From positions 44,928 to 108,927 of the forward strand of contig CAZVLU010000005.1 of assembly GCA_964628235.1 (NCBI GenBank): a DNA stretch of 64,000 bases. The letters run 5' to 3'. Source of the DNA: CAMAVH01 sp964628235. GTDB lineage: Bacteria; Pseudomonadota; Alphaproteobacteria; SMXQ01. Positions 15,189 through 23,456 of the stretch are shown here, in pieces. Numbering within the stretch: the first letter of the stretch is position 1; each line of letters starts with the position of its first letter. A program made the translations under genes and the position numbers. A model generated the notes under the pieces. The model was not told the origin of the DNA, searched no databases, and saw nothing but the letters and a program-made list of their open reading frames with translations.

Positions 15189-15493
15189 GACAGCCCGTGA
15201 CATACCGCCGGCGCGCGCCGAAGACGCCAGGGCTGCACGACGAAGTGCGGATCTCGCTCAACGACGTCCACCTAGCGCACCGCGAGGCGGCTCTCGTCGC
15301 CGGCATGATGGCCGGCCACTGTCGAAAGCGGCCGCTGCTCGAATTTATGTTCGGCGCCGACAACCGCGTCAGCGATCGCTACCTCCGCGAGCTGGTGGGG
15401 CGCACCCGTAAGCGCCTCGCCGGGTCCGGCTTCACCATCACCGACTACGAACCCCGCGGCTACGCGATCATTCTGGAGGCCAAGACACCATGA
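15185..15493 (+). CDS. Winged-helix DNA-binding-like protein
   Basis: 102 residues. The C-terminal half (RPLLEFMFGADNRVSDRYLR, then ELVGRTRKRLAGSGFTITDY, then EPRGYAIILE) has the helix-turn-helix plus RGYAI wing layout of response-regulator (OmpR-type) effector domains. The N-terminal half is basic. It sits between the J-domain and Dcm genes, overlapping both by ATGA, so it may regulate or target one of them. Confidence 0.6.
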   Translation: MRQPVTYRRRAPKTPGLHDEVRISLNDVHLAHREAALVAGMMAGHCRKRPLLEFMFGADNRVSDRYLRELVGRTRKRLAGSGFTITDYEPRGYAIILEAKTP

Positions 15494-17328
15494 AGCGTAA
15501 AATTCTAGTGGCGGATCTGCTCTGCGGCGCGGGCGGCTCCTCGACCGGCGCGGCGCAAGCGCTCGTCGAGCTTGGCCTCGATATGGAGCTGGTCTGCGTC
15601 AATCACTGGAATGTCGCGATCGAGACCCACAAGGCGAATCACCCGCACGCCCGGCATTACTGCCAGGACATATCGACTGTCCGGCCGCACCTTGTGGTGC
15701 CCGAGGGCTATCTCGACCTGCTCATGGCGAGCCCCACCTGCACGCACCACTCCGTCGCGCGCGGCGGAAAGCCGACCAGCGACCAGCAGCGCTCCGACCC
15801 TTGGCATATCATAACCTGGCTGACCGAGCTGCGGGTCAAGCGAATCATGATCGAAAACGTATGGGAGTTCGTGAAGTGGGGTCCGGTCGACCCGCGCAGC
15901 GGCAAGCCCATCAAGTCGCGGCAGGGCGAATACTTCAACGCCTGGATCGAGACCATGCGCCGGCTAGACTTCGAGCTGGAGTGGCGCAAGCTGAACGCGG
16001 CCGACTACGGCGAAGCGACGACGCGGCAGCGCTTCTTTCTCCTCGGCCGCAGCGACCGCAAGCGTATCGCCTGGCCCTCGCCGACGCACACGAAGCGGCA
16101 ACCCGAAGCGCCGGCCGGTCTGCACCCTTGGCGGCCGGCGCGCGAGATCATCGACTGGAACATCAAGGGCCGGTCGATCTTCACGCGCAAGAAGCCGCTC
16201 GCGCCGAAGACCCTCGCGCGGATCTATGCGGGCGCCGTCAACCTTCAATGGCCCGAGCCGTTCCTCGTCATCTTGCGAAACCATATGGGCGCGCAATCCG
16301 TCGACGCGCCGTTGCCGACTGTGGCGGCGAACGGAACGCATATCGGCCTGGCGCAGCCCGTCGTCATGAACGGCCGGAAGGGCTCGAAGGCCAAAGGCGT
16401 AGAGACAGCGCCGATCCCGACGCTCGACACCAAGGGCGGCGTATGGCTCGCAGAGCCGGCGCTGATCGCCACGGCCCACGGAAACGCCGCGACGGAGAAG
16501 AACCCGAACAAGCGGCGCGCCAAAGGCGTCAGCGAGCCCTTGGGGGCGATCCACGCGAGCGGCGGTAACTTCGCCGTCGCCGAGCCTCTGATCCTCTCGC
16601 AGCAAGCCAGCGGTCGGCCACGTTCGGCCGAGGAGCCGCTACCGACGATCTTGACCGGCGGCGCCGGCACGGCGGAGCGGCCGGGCTGCGCGCGTCACGC
16701 TGTCGTGCAGCCTTTCGTCCTGTCCCGGCTCGGAAACGGCGCGCCCCGCCCGACCGACCAGCCGACGCCTACGCAGGTCGCGACGCACAGCCACGTTCTA
16801 ATCGCGCCTTACTACAGCAGCGGCTCGGGCGAAACGTGCAAGAGCGCCGACGTGCCGCTCTCCTCCCTGACGACTAAGGCGCGCTTCGGCATGGTCATCC
16901 CCGTCACGCACAGCGGCGACGAGAGCAACCGCTCGCGCGACGTCGAGACCGACGGCTTGCCGACCGTAACGGGCGCCAATCGCGGCGAGCTGGCTTTTAT
17001 AACAGCCGCCTTCGGCGAGCGCGAAGGGCAGGCCCCGCGGGTTCATGATCTCGGAGAGCCGGCGCCGACGATCTGCGCGACCGGCGGCAGCGTCAACCTG
17101 GTCGAGCCGACAGAGAGCTACGACATTCTATTTCGGATGCTCGAACCGCATGAGCTGGCGGCCGCGATGGGCTTCAACGACGAAGACGCGACATACGCAT
17201 TCAGCGGAAACAAGACCGAGCAGATAAAGCAAATCGGAAATGCCGTGTCCGTCCGGCAGTCAAAGGCCCTCGTCAAAGCGATGCTGGCCGACAGCGCCGA
17301 GCCGAGCAAGGCGGAGCGAGCGGCGTAG
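15490..17328 (+). CDS. DNA cytosine-5 methyltransferase with repeat-expanded middle
   Basis: 612 residues, with GGAGG upstream. Motif I is VADLLCGAGGSSTGA. The catalytic Cys is C84 in SPTCTHHSVARGG, where most enzymes have PPCQ. Motif VI is IENVWEF, motif VIII is TRQRFFLLGR, and motifs IX/X are seen in IKQIGNAVSV at the end. Between about residues 250 and 537 there are eight imperfect repeats of 30-42 residues, each with a PLPT-like step and a glycine turn ending in AEP or similar, in the target-recognition region. Usual members are 350-450 residues. It should methylate phage DNA against host restriction. Confidence 0.85.
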   Translation: MKRKILVADLLCGAGGSSTGAAQALVELGLDMELVCVNHWNVAIETHKANHPHARHYCQDISTVRPHLVVPEGYLDLLMASPTCTHHSVARGGKPTSDQQRSDPWHIITWLTELRVKRIMIENVWEFVKWGPVDPRSGKPIKSRQGEYFNAWIETMRRLDFELEWRKLNAADYGEATTRQRFFLLGRSDRKRIAWPSPTHTKRQPEAPAGLHPWRPAREIIDWNIKGRSIFTRKKPLAPKTLARIYAGAVNLQWPEPFLVILRNHMGAQSVDAPLPTVAANGTHIGLAQPVVMNGRKGSKAKGVETAPIPTLDTKGGVWLAEPALIATAHGNAATEKNPNKRRAKGVSEPLGAIHASGGNFAVAEPLILSQQASGRPRSAEEPLPTILTGGAGTAERPGCARHAVVQPFVLSRLGNGAPRPTDQPTPTQVATHSHVLIAPYYSSGSGETCKSADVPLSSLTTKARFGMVIPVTHSGDESNRSRDVETDGLPTVTGANRGELAFITAAFGEREGQAPRVHDLGEPAPTICATGGSVNLVEPTESYDILFRMLEPHELAAAMGFNDEDATYAFSGNKTEQIKQIGNAVSVRQSKALVKAMLADSAEPSKAERAA

Positions 17329-17351
17329 AGATTCACAGAGAGGCAAAAATC

Positions 17352-17906
17352 ATGGCCGGCTTTAGTTTTCAAACGCGCGTTCGGGCCTGGATGCTGCATT
17401 GCTTCAACGCCGAGATCGCGGCCGACAAGCTGACGCGCAATTTTCGTTTCCTCGAAGAAGCGATCGAGCTGGTGCAAGCCTGCGGCTGCACGGCGACAGA
17501 AGCGCACCAGCTCGTCGACTACGTCTTCGGCCGCCCGATCGGCGACCCGCCGCAGGAAGTCGGCGGCGTCATGGTCACGCTGGCGACGCTATGCGACGCG
17601 CAAGGCATCGACCTCATGGTCTCGGCCGAGACCGAGCTTGCGCGGATCTGGAGCCCCGAGGTCGTGGCGAAGATCCGCGAGAAGCAGGCAACGAAGCCGA
17701 ACCACTCGCCGTTGCCGGGGGCAAGCGGCCGAGACGCCTGGTCGGCGGCACAGATCCGCAGCCGCATCAAGCACCTCGACAGGAAGATAGCCGGCGCGCA
17801 AGCCTGGGGCTCGGCGCTAGGCGCGATGGACGAAGAGCGCACGGAGTTACAAAAGCGCCTCAACGCCATGACGAAGCCCCTCGCCGAGCCGCAGGAACGC
17901 GCCTAG
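17352..17906 (+). CDS. MazG-like nucleotide pyrophosphohydrolase family protein
   Basis: 184 residues, with AGAGG upstream. Residues about 30-100 carry RFLEEAIELVQACG, with acidic residues EE and E, then DPPQEVGGVMVTLATLCDA and ETELARIW, the all-alpha NTP pyrophosphohydrolase pattern found in phages. A C-terminal extension of about 60 residues with a coiled coil (SRIKHLDRKIAGAQAWG) is unusual. It may clean modified dNTPs or hydrolyse ppGpp-type signals during infection. Confidence 0.72.
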   Translation: MAGFSFQTRVRAWMLHCFNAEIAADKLTRNFRFLEEAIELVQACGCTATEAHQLVDYVFGRPIGDPPQEVGGVMVTLATLCDAQGIDLMVSAETELARIWSPEVVAKIREKQATKPNHSPLPGASGRDAWSAAQIRSRIKHLDRKIAGAQAWGSALGAMDEERTELQKRLNAMTKPLAEPQERA

Positions 17907-17947
17907 AATGGCGGCCCCCACCACCCGAGCAAGGCCGCCGTCGCACC

Positions 17948-18256
17948 GTGGAGCCGAGCGAAGTCTACCCGATCGAAAGCGGCATCCCGATTCCGCCTCG
18001 AAAATACGGCATCGACGCTCCGAAGCCCGCGCGCGTCCCGCGATCGCCGCTTCGCCAACGGCCAAGCCGGCGGCGCTACCCTTTCATGGATCTGCACGTC
18101 GGCGAGAGCTTTGTCGTGCCGTTCGGCGACGAGCACCCCTACATGGTGCAGAACCGCCTGACGGGCGCCATTCGCTCCTGCAACCGTCGTCATGGGCTCT
18201 GCTTCACGACACGCCTCGTGGAGCGCGGCGTGCGCATTTGGCGGGTCGCCTGCTAG
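17948..18256 (+). CDS. Phage protein of unknown function, GTG start
   Basis: About 102 residues from GTG at 17948, the only sensible start in the frame, with a weak AAGG upstream. The core FMDLHVGESFVVPF, then LCFTTRLVERGVRIWRV, matches a small phage family with a GESF strand and an R-x-WR end. The function is unknown. It is the last gene before the 18283 regulatory element. Confidence 0.55.
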   Translation: MEPSEVYPIESGIPIPPRKYGIDAPKPARVPRSPLRQRPSRRRYPFMDLHVGESFVVPFGDEHPYMVQNRLTGAIRSCNRRHGLCFTTRLVERGVRIWRVAC

Positions 18257-18282
18257 GTCTAAACGCGCCTCGATTGTATGGC

Positions 18283-18297
18283 GTGTCTGATAAATCT
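18283..18297. promoter_or_regulatory. Second copy of the 15-bp element GTGTCTGATAAATCT
   Basis: Identical over 15 bp to 7161-7175, and preceded by TTGTATGG, a single operator word. It lies in the 158-bp gap before the PrimPol gene, so it probably marks the promoter of that gene. GATAAAT could act as a -10 hexamer; no clear -35 is seen. The rest of the gap contains a 6-bp GAGGCG/CGCCTC stem-loop. Confidence 0.5.
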
Positions 18298-18414
18298 AGC
18301 CGCAAGTGCGACAGTTCGCCTACACTCGCCAGCCCCTAAGCGAAAGAGGCGACCCGCCCCGAAGAGCGAGCCGCCTCCTCCCACCACCTACTGCCGCACA
18401 GCAGAGACCCATTT

Positions 18415-20640
18415 ATGACGAAAACCGCAGCGTTTAGCAAGTTCTGGTCTCTCGGCTTCCGCTCGCTCGTGCCGATCACGCCGCCGGGCGCGGCCGTCTC
18501 CGAGAAATCGACACTGGCGAAACGACCGGGCTCGATCGGCAAAGCCGTCGGGATTCGGGGCGGAGATGGGCTCTGGCGCGGCTTCGATTGGGTCAAGCAT
18601 CATACATCGGCGACAGACATCGAGGCATGGGCCGAGATGGGCGCCGGCGTCGGCATCCGCACGGGCGACGGCATCATCGCCATCGACGCCGACACCTTCA
18701 ACGCGAAGTATGTCGAGGAGATCGCCAAGGCGGCGAAGGCGCTGCTCGGCGACGCGCCCGTGCGCATCGGCAACCCACCTAAATTCCTTCTGCTCTACGC
18801 CGTCTCCGAGCCCGTGGCCTATCAGCGCGTGCTGTTCGACGACGGGCTGCCGTTCCGCCCTGGCGCCGAGCCGCGCGTCGAGATGCTGTCGGACGGCCGG
18901 CAGTTCGTCGCCGACGGTATCCACCCCTCCACCGGCAAGCCCTACACCTGGCCGGGCCGCGGGCTGTGGCCCCGCGACAAGCTCACCACCGTCACGCCGC
19001 AACAGCTCAACGCCTTCTTCGCCCGCCTCACCGAGATCCTGCCGGCAGCCGCGCGCGTCGAGACGACGGCAGCCAACGACCGCAGCAACATCGACCAGGC
19101 GTCGCTGGAAGGTGACAGCAAGACCGTCGAGGCCGCCGTGCGCGCCCTCCCCAACACCACCGAGCTATTCCCGACCTATGACGACTACATCCGCGTCGGC
19201 GCCGCCATCAAGGGCGCGGCGCAGGGTCTCCCCGATCACGGTCTCGCCCTCTTCCTCGAATGGGCGGAGCGCTGGTCGGGCGGCAACGACCTGGAGCGCG
19301 CGGCGGCCGACTTCGCCCGGATCAAGCCGCCTTACGAGCTTGGCGCGCGCTGGCTCTACGAGATGGCCGACAGCCACGGCAAGGGCGCGTTCCGCCATGC
19401 CGACGTTTGGTTCGAGCCGCTGGCCGAGGTCGAGCTAAATCCCTTTGAGGCCGCCCGCCTCAAGCAAGCCGAAGAGACGCGCATCGAGCCGATCCGCTGG
19501 ATACGGCCGAGCGAGTGGAAGGGCCGCACGCCGCCGGATCGCGAATGGGAGGTGGAAGGCTGGATACCCAAGGGCGAGGTGACGCTGCTCTACGGCGACG
19601 GCGGCATCGGCAAGACCCTCCTGGCCCACCAATACGCCACAGCGGCCGCGGCGGGCGTCTCATGGCTCGGGCTGAACACCCGGCAAGCCAAGGTCATGTG
19701 CTTTTTCTGCGAAGACAGCGAGGCCGAGCTGCACCGCCGGCAAATCGACATCAACAACGCCCTCTGCCTCGACTACGACCAGGCCGACGCCAATCTGCGC
19801 ATCGCCAGCCGCAAGTACATGGACAACCTGTTCATTCTTTGGGACCGCAACACGGGGGCGATGAAGCGGCAAGCCGTATGGGCGCAGCTCCTAGAAGACG
19901 CCGTCGCCTTCGGCGCGGAGGTCATCGTCGTCGACACCATCGCCGACACCTACGGCGGCTCCGAGATCGACCGCGGCCAAGTCAACGCTTTCGTGAAGTC
20001 CTGCCTCGGCCGGCTCGCCTCCGAGATCCAAGGCTCGATCATCGCCCTCGGGCACCCGTCGATCGCCGGCAAGACAGAAGGCCGATCCGGCAGCACCGCC
20101 TGGAGCAACGCCGCGCGCTCGCGCCTGTTCCTGCGCTACCCGAAGAACGTCGAGAAGGGCGACATTCGCGAGCTGGAGGGCATGAAGCTGAATTACGGGC
20201 CGAAGGGCTCGCTGCTCAAGCTCCAGTGGAAGCGCGGCGCGTTCGACGTGCTGGCCGGTTCGACGGCGGGCACGGTCCATCTAAACGCCTTGAACGACCC
20301 CAAGACAGCGCCCGCCTTCGAGCGCATCGAGGATATGGCCGAGCGCGCCGTGCTCGCCGCCGTGGCGGCCGCCGAGGCGGAAGGCGTCGCGCTCGGGGCG
20401 TCCTCGCGGTCGCCCGTCTACGCGCCGCGCGTGCTCAAGCAGCGCGAGCCGGAAGCGCTGGCCGTCTACACGGCCGAAGAGGTCGAGACGGCGCTAAGGA
20501 GCCTAGAACGGAGGGGGCTTGTTCAAGCCAAAGAGGTTGCGCGCCGTGGCAACCGTCACCCCGTCATGGGCTATGCCGTCGTCCGGCAAAAGCCGGAAGC
20601 GGCGGACAATCTGTCCGAAGGGTCGGGCGTTTTCCAGTGA
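18415..20640 (+). CDS. Bifunctional PrimPol / RepA-like replicative helicase
   Basis: 741 residues. The N-terminal domain (about 20-190) has GIIAIDADTF with the catalytic D-x-D of archaeo-eukaryotic primase/polymerases and the GRQFVADGIHP segment of the bifunctional primase family. A linker follows, then a RecA-like helicase: Walker A TLLYGDGGIGKTLLAHQYA near residue 400, Walker B EVIVVDTIAD near 505, and IALGHPS near 545. The C-terminal 100 residues look like a winged helix (YTAEEVETALRSLERRGLVQ). It should prime and unwind phage DNA; the iteron cluster lies just downstream. Confidence 0.88.
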   Translation: MTKTAAFSKFWSLGFRSLVPITPPGAAVSEKSTLAKRPGSIGKAVGIRGGDGLWRGFDWVKHHTSATDIEAWAEMGAGVGIRTGDGIIAIDADTFNAKYVEEIAKAAKALLGDAPVRIGNPPKFLLLYAVSEPVAYQRVLFDDGLPFRPGAEPRVEMLSDGRQFVADGIHPSTGKPYTWPGRGLWPRDKLTTVTPQQLNAFFARLTEILPAAARVETTAANDRSNIDQASLEGDSKTVEAAVRALPNTTELFPTYDDYIRVGAAIKGAAQGLPDHGLALFLEWAERWSGGNDLERAAADFARIKPPYELGARWLYEMADSHGKGAFRHADVWFEPLAEVELNPFEAARLKQAEETRIEPIRWIRPSEWKGRTPPDREWEVEGWIPKGEVTLLYGDGGIGKTLLAHQYATAAAAGVSWLGLNTRQAKVMCFFCEDSEAELHRRQIDINNALCLDYDQADANLRIASRKYMDNLFILWDRNTGAMKRQAVWAQLLEDAVAFGAEVIVVDTIADTYGGSEIDRGQVNAFVKSCLGRLASEIQGSIIALGHPSIAGKTEGRSGSTAWSNAARSRLFLRYPKNVEKGDIRELEGMKLNYGPKGSLLKLQWKRGAFDVLAGSTAGTVHLNALNDPKTAPAFERIEDMAERAVLAAVAAAEAEGVALGASSRSPVYAPRVLKQREPEALAVYTAEEVETALRSLERRGLVQAKEVARRGNRHPVMGYAVVRQKPEAADNLSEGSGVFQ

Positions 20641-20958
20641 TTCGCGCTGCGTCAAGCTGCGTCGAGCTTCCTTGCAAGTCATTGATTTTGCTTGCGTCGA
20701 GCTTCGGCGGTTGTATGGCTGCGTCAAGCTGCGTCAAGCTGCGTCAAGCTTCCACGCAAACCATTGAGATAAAAGAAAATTGGTGCTGTGCGTCAAGCTG
20801 CGTCGGGGTTCTGCGTCAAGCTTCACCCCTAAAGGGGGAGGGCGCGGGCTTCGCCGCCCGCTCGCCGCCGCCCTCTCCCCTGGGGTCTTGGGCGCGGGGC
20901 TTCGGACAAATTGTCTTAGCAACGGCCGAGACCAGGCCCCAATAAAAAGGCCCGCCGA
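20641..20958. other. 318-bp gene-free region holding the iterons and a GC-rich hairpin
   Basis: Besides the iterons, this gap contains GCGGGC/GCCCGC within a larger imperfect inverted repeat of the GGGGGAGGGCG and CGCCCTCTCCCC arms (about 20833-20882), and a short palindrome GACAAATTGTC (20906-20916). No open frame here looks like a gene: the frames read through repeats and have no ribosome site. Confidence 0.6.
20649..20822. repeat. Iteron cluster: nine 10-bp GCGTCAAGCT-type repeats, putative phage origin
   Basis: The unit GCGTCAAGCT occurs exactly at 20649, 20721, 20731, 20741, 20790 and 20813, with variants GCGTCGAGCT at 20659 and 20694 and GCGTCGGGGT at 20800. Copies 1-2, 4-6 and 7-8 are in direct tandem with a 10-bp period. 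Between copies 6 and 7 lies an AT-rich stretch (GAGATAAAAGAAAATTGG, 20766-20783). A GC-rich stem-loop follows at about 20833-20882. Iterons plus an AT-rich element beside the helicase gene is the classic layout of a theta-type origin. Confidence 0.7.
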
Positions 20959-20973
20959 TCATGGCGGACCTTG
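20943..20973 (-). terminator. Rho-independent terminator of the leftward cassette
   Basis: Read on the minus strand, GGTCCGCC, loop ATGATC and GGCGGGCC are followed by TTTTTATT. The stem has one mismatch. The stop codon of the small membrane gene lies within it. It closes the leftward operon of 23396-20959 and insulates the iteron region. Confidence 0.75.
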
Positions 20974-21072
20974 CTGTCGTTTGTAGAGCCAGGCAGCGAG
21001 CCGCCCGGCATAGATGGCAGGGAGCGAGACCAGCCCGCAGAGCCCGGCTAAGGCGAGGAGCCAGAACAGCAT
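20959..21072 (-). CDS. 37-residue single-pass membrane peptide
   Basis: Starts at ATG 21072 with AGGGGGG 6 nt upstream and overlaps the previous gene by 25 nt. The sequence begins MLFWLLALAGLCGLVSLPAI, one membrane helix, and ends in a short basic tail YKRQQGPP. The strong ribosome site and operon position support a real gene despite its size. The function is unknown. Confidence 0.6.
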   Translation of the reverse strand: MLFWLLALAGLCGLVSLPAIYAGRLAAWLYKRQQGPP

Positions 21073-21317
21073 GGACGCCCCCCTAGCTTTTCCCATTGCA
21101 GGCGGTCGTATTCCGCCACAAGCCTAGGCGAGCCGCGACCGATGGCGGGGCGCGTCGCGTAGGCGTTCTCTATCGCGAGCATGGCGAAGGCGACGCCTTC
21201 GGGGTCTTTCTTGGCGTTCTCCGCATTCTGGCTTGTCGGGTAGGCGTAGACAGTCGCGCCTGTCTTCGTGTCGCCGCAGACGAACGCGCCGTCGGGCATG
21301 AGCTTGTGCAGGATCAT
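21048..21317 (-). CDS. Phage protein of unknown function
   Basis: 89 residues, with GAGGAC upstream on the minus strand. A small beta-rich start (MILHKLMPDGAFVCGDTKTG) is followed by a helical part with many Ala. There is no known domain. Its neighbours are all short leftward genes with good ribosome sites, which supports the call. Confidence 0.6.
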   Translation of the reverse strand: MILHKLMPDGAFVCGDTKTGATVYAYPTSQNAENAKKDPEGVAFAMLAIENAYATRPAIGRGSPRLVAEYDRLQWEKLGGRPCCSGSSP

Positions 21318-21321
21318 GGCG

Positions 21322-22011
21322 CTAGTCCTCTTCGGGGAAGCTGTCGGATTGCTCGCCCCGCTCGTGCTGATAGCGCGCCAGTCCGGCGGCCAGCTCGTCG
21401 CTTGTGGCGAGACGCCAGCCGTCGGGCAGGTTCTCCGCTCCGTCGTCGCCGTCGACGGTTTCGTCTTCGGGGTCTAGCTCTGCGTCGAAATTGCCGCGCG
21501 CCGATTCGAGAGCTTCGTCGAAGGGCTGCAAGTCGTCGACGCGCGCCAGGTGCATGAGATCGCAAAGCAGGTCGCGGAGGTGGCTTTCGTCGGGTTGTGG
21601 ATCGCCGAGGGCGGCCCGATAGGCTTCGAGAGCCGCGCGGGCGCGCTCGGCGCGGTCTTCGTTCGTCGGCTCGCTTGTGAGAGGTTGCCGCGCGGCCGCT
21701 TCTAATTCGTCGTCTGTGTTTTCCTCCGTCGCGTCGGCTGCGGCTGACACCAGCGCGGCGGCCGCTGCGTCGGGCTGCGTGCCCTGCCCTTGCATGATCG
21801 CGGGCGTGGCGTCGAGATTGATATGCTCGCAAAGCTCGTCTATTTCGTCCGGGCTTAGGGGCTTGTCGTGATCGCCGTTGGCGATATCCCAAATCATGCG
21901 TTGTTGCGCCTTAGAGGGTGAGCTGCGCCGCTGGTGCCAGTGTTGCCAGAAGCGAAGCGCCGCAAGTGTGGTGTCGCGTTGGCGTTCGGATATTTCCAGG
22001 TCGATTTGCAT
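21322..22011 (-). CDS. Acidic phage protein of unknown function
   Basis: 229 residues from ATG at 22011, with AAGGA 9 nt upstream; longer in-frame starts run into the next gene and lack a ribosome site. The N-terminal 65 residues form a helical unit (LDEIDELCEHINLDATP-like region). The remainder is very rich in Asp, Glu and Ala with little Lys, as in DNA-mimic or flexible scaffold proteins. Such acidity in an accessory phage gene makes a DNA-mimic anti-defence role possible, but nothing proves it. Confidence 0.6.
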   Translation of the reverse strand: MQIDLEISERQRDTTLAALRFWQHWHQRRSSPSKAQQRMIWDIANGDHDKPLSPDEIDELCEHINLDATPAIMQGQGTQPDAAAAALVSAAADATEENTDDELEAAARQPLTSEPTNEDRAERARAALEAYRAALGDPQPDESHLRDLLCDLMHLARVDDLQPFDEALESARGNFDAELDPEDETVDGDDGAENLPDGWRLATSDELAAGLARYQHERGEQSDSFPEED

Positions 22012-22022
22012 GATGGCTGTCC

Positions 22023-22457
22023 TTATGGCTGTGTGATCGGGGCGGCCGCGAGGTAGAGCCGCAGGGCGTCTAGCTCTTCGTGGCTGTCGAGGTATTCGCC
22101 TGCCGCGATGTTGGCGTCGGCAGCGTGGCGGCAAGCGCCGTCGAGGTGCGCGAGACATTCGGCGCGATGGGCTTCGCTCTGGATCTTCGCGGTTGACGCG
22201 AAGGCGTAGAGGCAGAGCCCCGGATCTGTGTCGTTGATGTAAGACGCCCATTCGTGCGCGGCCGCGCTGGCTTCCTGCGCCGACAAGATCGGGTAAGCCC
22301 CGATTTTGGCGAGAGCTGTTTTCAGCTCGATAACGCGGGCGTCTAGCATTTCCTGCGTCGGGAAGCCTTCTTGGTTCGCCGCGTCCTGCTCGCACCATTC
22401 GAGGGCGCTTTTAAGTGCGGCGACGGTCTCCGCGCCAGGGTTGATTTCTTGCTGCAT
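22023..22457 (-). CDS. Phage protein of unknown function
   Basis: 144 residues, with AAGGAG 9 nt upstream. All-helical and acidic, with conserved-looking ALEWCEQDAANQEGFPTQEM and CLAHLDGACRHAADANIAAG segments and four Cys spread along the chain. No domain is recognised. It lies between DUF932 and the acidic gene in the same leftward operon. Confidence 0.6.
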   Translation of the reverse strand: MQQEINPGAETVAALKSALEWCEQDAANQEGFPTQEMLDARVIELKTALAKIGAYPILSAQEASAAAHEWASYINDTDPGLCLYAFASTAKIQSEAHRAECLAHLDGACRHAADANIAAGEYLDSHEELDALRLYLAAAPITQP

Positions 22458-22523
22458 CGCTTGTGCTCCTTGTCCGGTCGAGAGGCAGAAAGGCGCGGCG
22501 CTACGGGGCGCCGCGCCAAGCGG

Positions 22524-23396
22524 TTAGGCCGCTTTGAGTTTCTGCATCTCGGCCGCGAGGGTCCAAAGGGCGCGGTTCAAGGCGACGTTGCCGTCGATAC
22601 CGTTGACGGGGCGCGTCTGGCGACGCGCGACGCGGCGGCCGTTGGCGTCGCGCTGGACGTAGTCGAGACCGCCGCGCACCAAGTTTTCCTGTGCGCGGTT
22701 GAACGTCCGCCACAGGTCATTGCCCGCGTCTTCGCGCCGGCGGGGTGCGTTGATGAGAGCCGGCGCGATGGGCGCTTTGCCTTCCTCGAAGCGAAGCTCG
22801 GCCGCGGCGGCCGCGAAGGCTTCCTGCTCGCCAGGGTGCAATTCGATCGCGCGCATTTCGGCGACGCTGGCGTCGATCCGCGCGCCGTCTTCGATCACGC
22901 GATATGCGCCTTCGATCACTTGGCCGACGATGTCGCCTTTGTGCGGAATGCGGATCGACTGCATTTCGCCTTCGCAGACCACCAGGCCATTCGAGCAGAC
23001 CATGCGGAAAAGCCCGCTCATGAGCTGGTAGGACGACGTTCCGTCGTGGCTGTTGAGCATGACCACTTCGCGCAGGCTGTCGCCGACAGTGACGGAGTCG
23101 GCGCGGCGGAAGCGGATGAGGTGCTTGGTAAAGCCCCGCTTTTCTTCGCTGCGCGAGCCGCCCTGCCGCACCTCATAGGGGAAAAAGCCCTCGTTGCGCA
23201 GGCCCGCGAGCACTTCGCGCGTCGGGATATAGGTGTATTTCTCGCTGCGGCTGTCGTGCTTGTCTTCGGCGAAGACCGAAGGGGCGACGCGCGCGATTTG
23301 CTCATCGTCGAGTGCGTCGCGCGAGCGAAGGATCGCGCCGCCCGCGCCAAAGCGAGAGATGCGACCAGAGCCAGAGGTCATGACGTTTGCATACAT
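22524..23396 (-). CDS. DUF932 phage/plasmid-like protein
   Basis: 290 residues from ATG at 23396, with GGAAAGG upstream; a longer in-frame start at 23495 would run across the operator repeats. The core SEKYTYIPTREVLAGLRNEG, then RFRRADSVTVGDSLREVVML and SSYQLMSGLFRMVCSNGLVV, is diagnostic of DUF932, common on phages and plasmids and of unknown biochemistry. It is the first gene of a leftward cassette opposite the rest of the early region, and is likely controlled by the three operator units at 23457-23489. Confidence 0.85.
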   Translation of the reverse strand: MYANVMTSGSGRISRFGAGGAILRSRDALDDEQIARVAPSVFAEDKHDSRSEKYTYIPTREVLAGLRNEGFFPYEVRQGGSRSEEKRGFTKHLIRFRRADSVTVGDSLREVVMLNSHDGTSSYQLMSGLFRMVCSNGLVVCEGEMQSIRIPHKGDIVGQVIEGAYRVIEDGARIDASVAEMRAIELHPGEQEAFAAAAAELRFEEGKAPIAPALINAPRRREDAGNDLWRTFNRAQENLVRGGLDYVQRDANGRRVARRQTRPVNGIDGNVALNRALWTLAAEMQKLKAA

Positions 23397-23456
23397 TGGA
23401 GAGCCTTTCCGTTGTGCCCGCTTCGCGGACTGTTCAAAGGCGGGCGTTCCCGTCTC

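Noticed and set aside
10275..17328. Restriction-modification system
   Set aside because: Two methyltransferases are present, but no restriction endonuclease with a matching position was found; the HNH genes are of homing or general type.
19515..20945. Long Arg-rich frame across the PrimPol gene and iterons
   Set aside because: It is the shadow of the PrimPol gene in another frame; its composition is Arg/Pro-rich and its end is read from the repeats.
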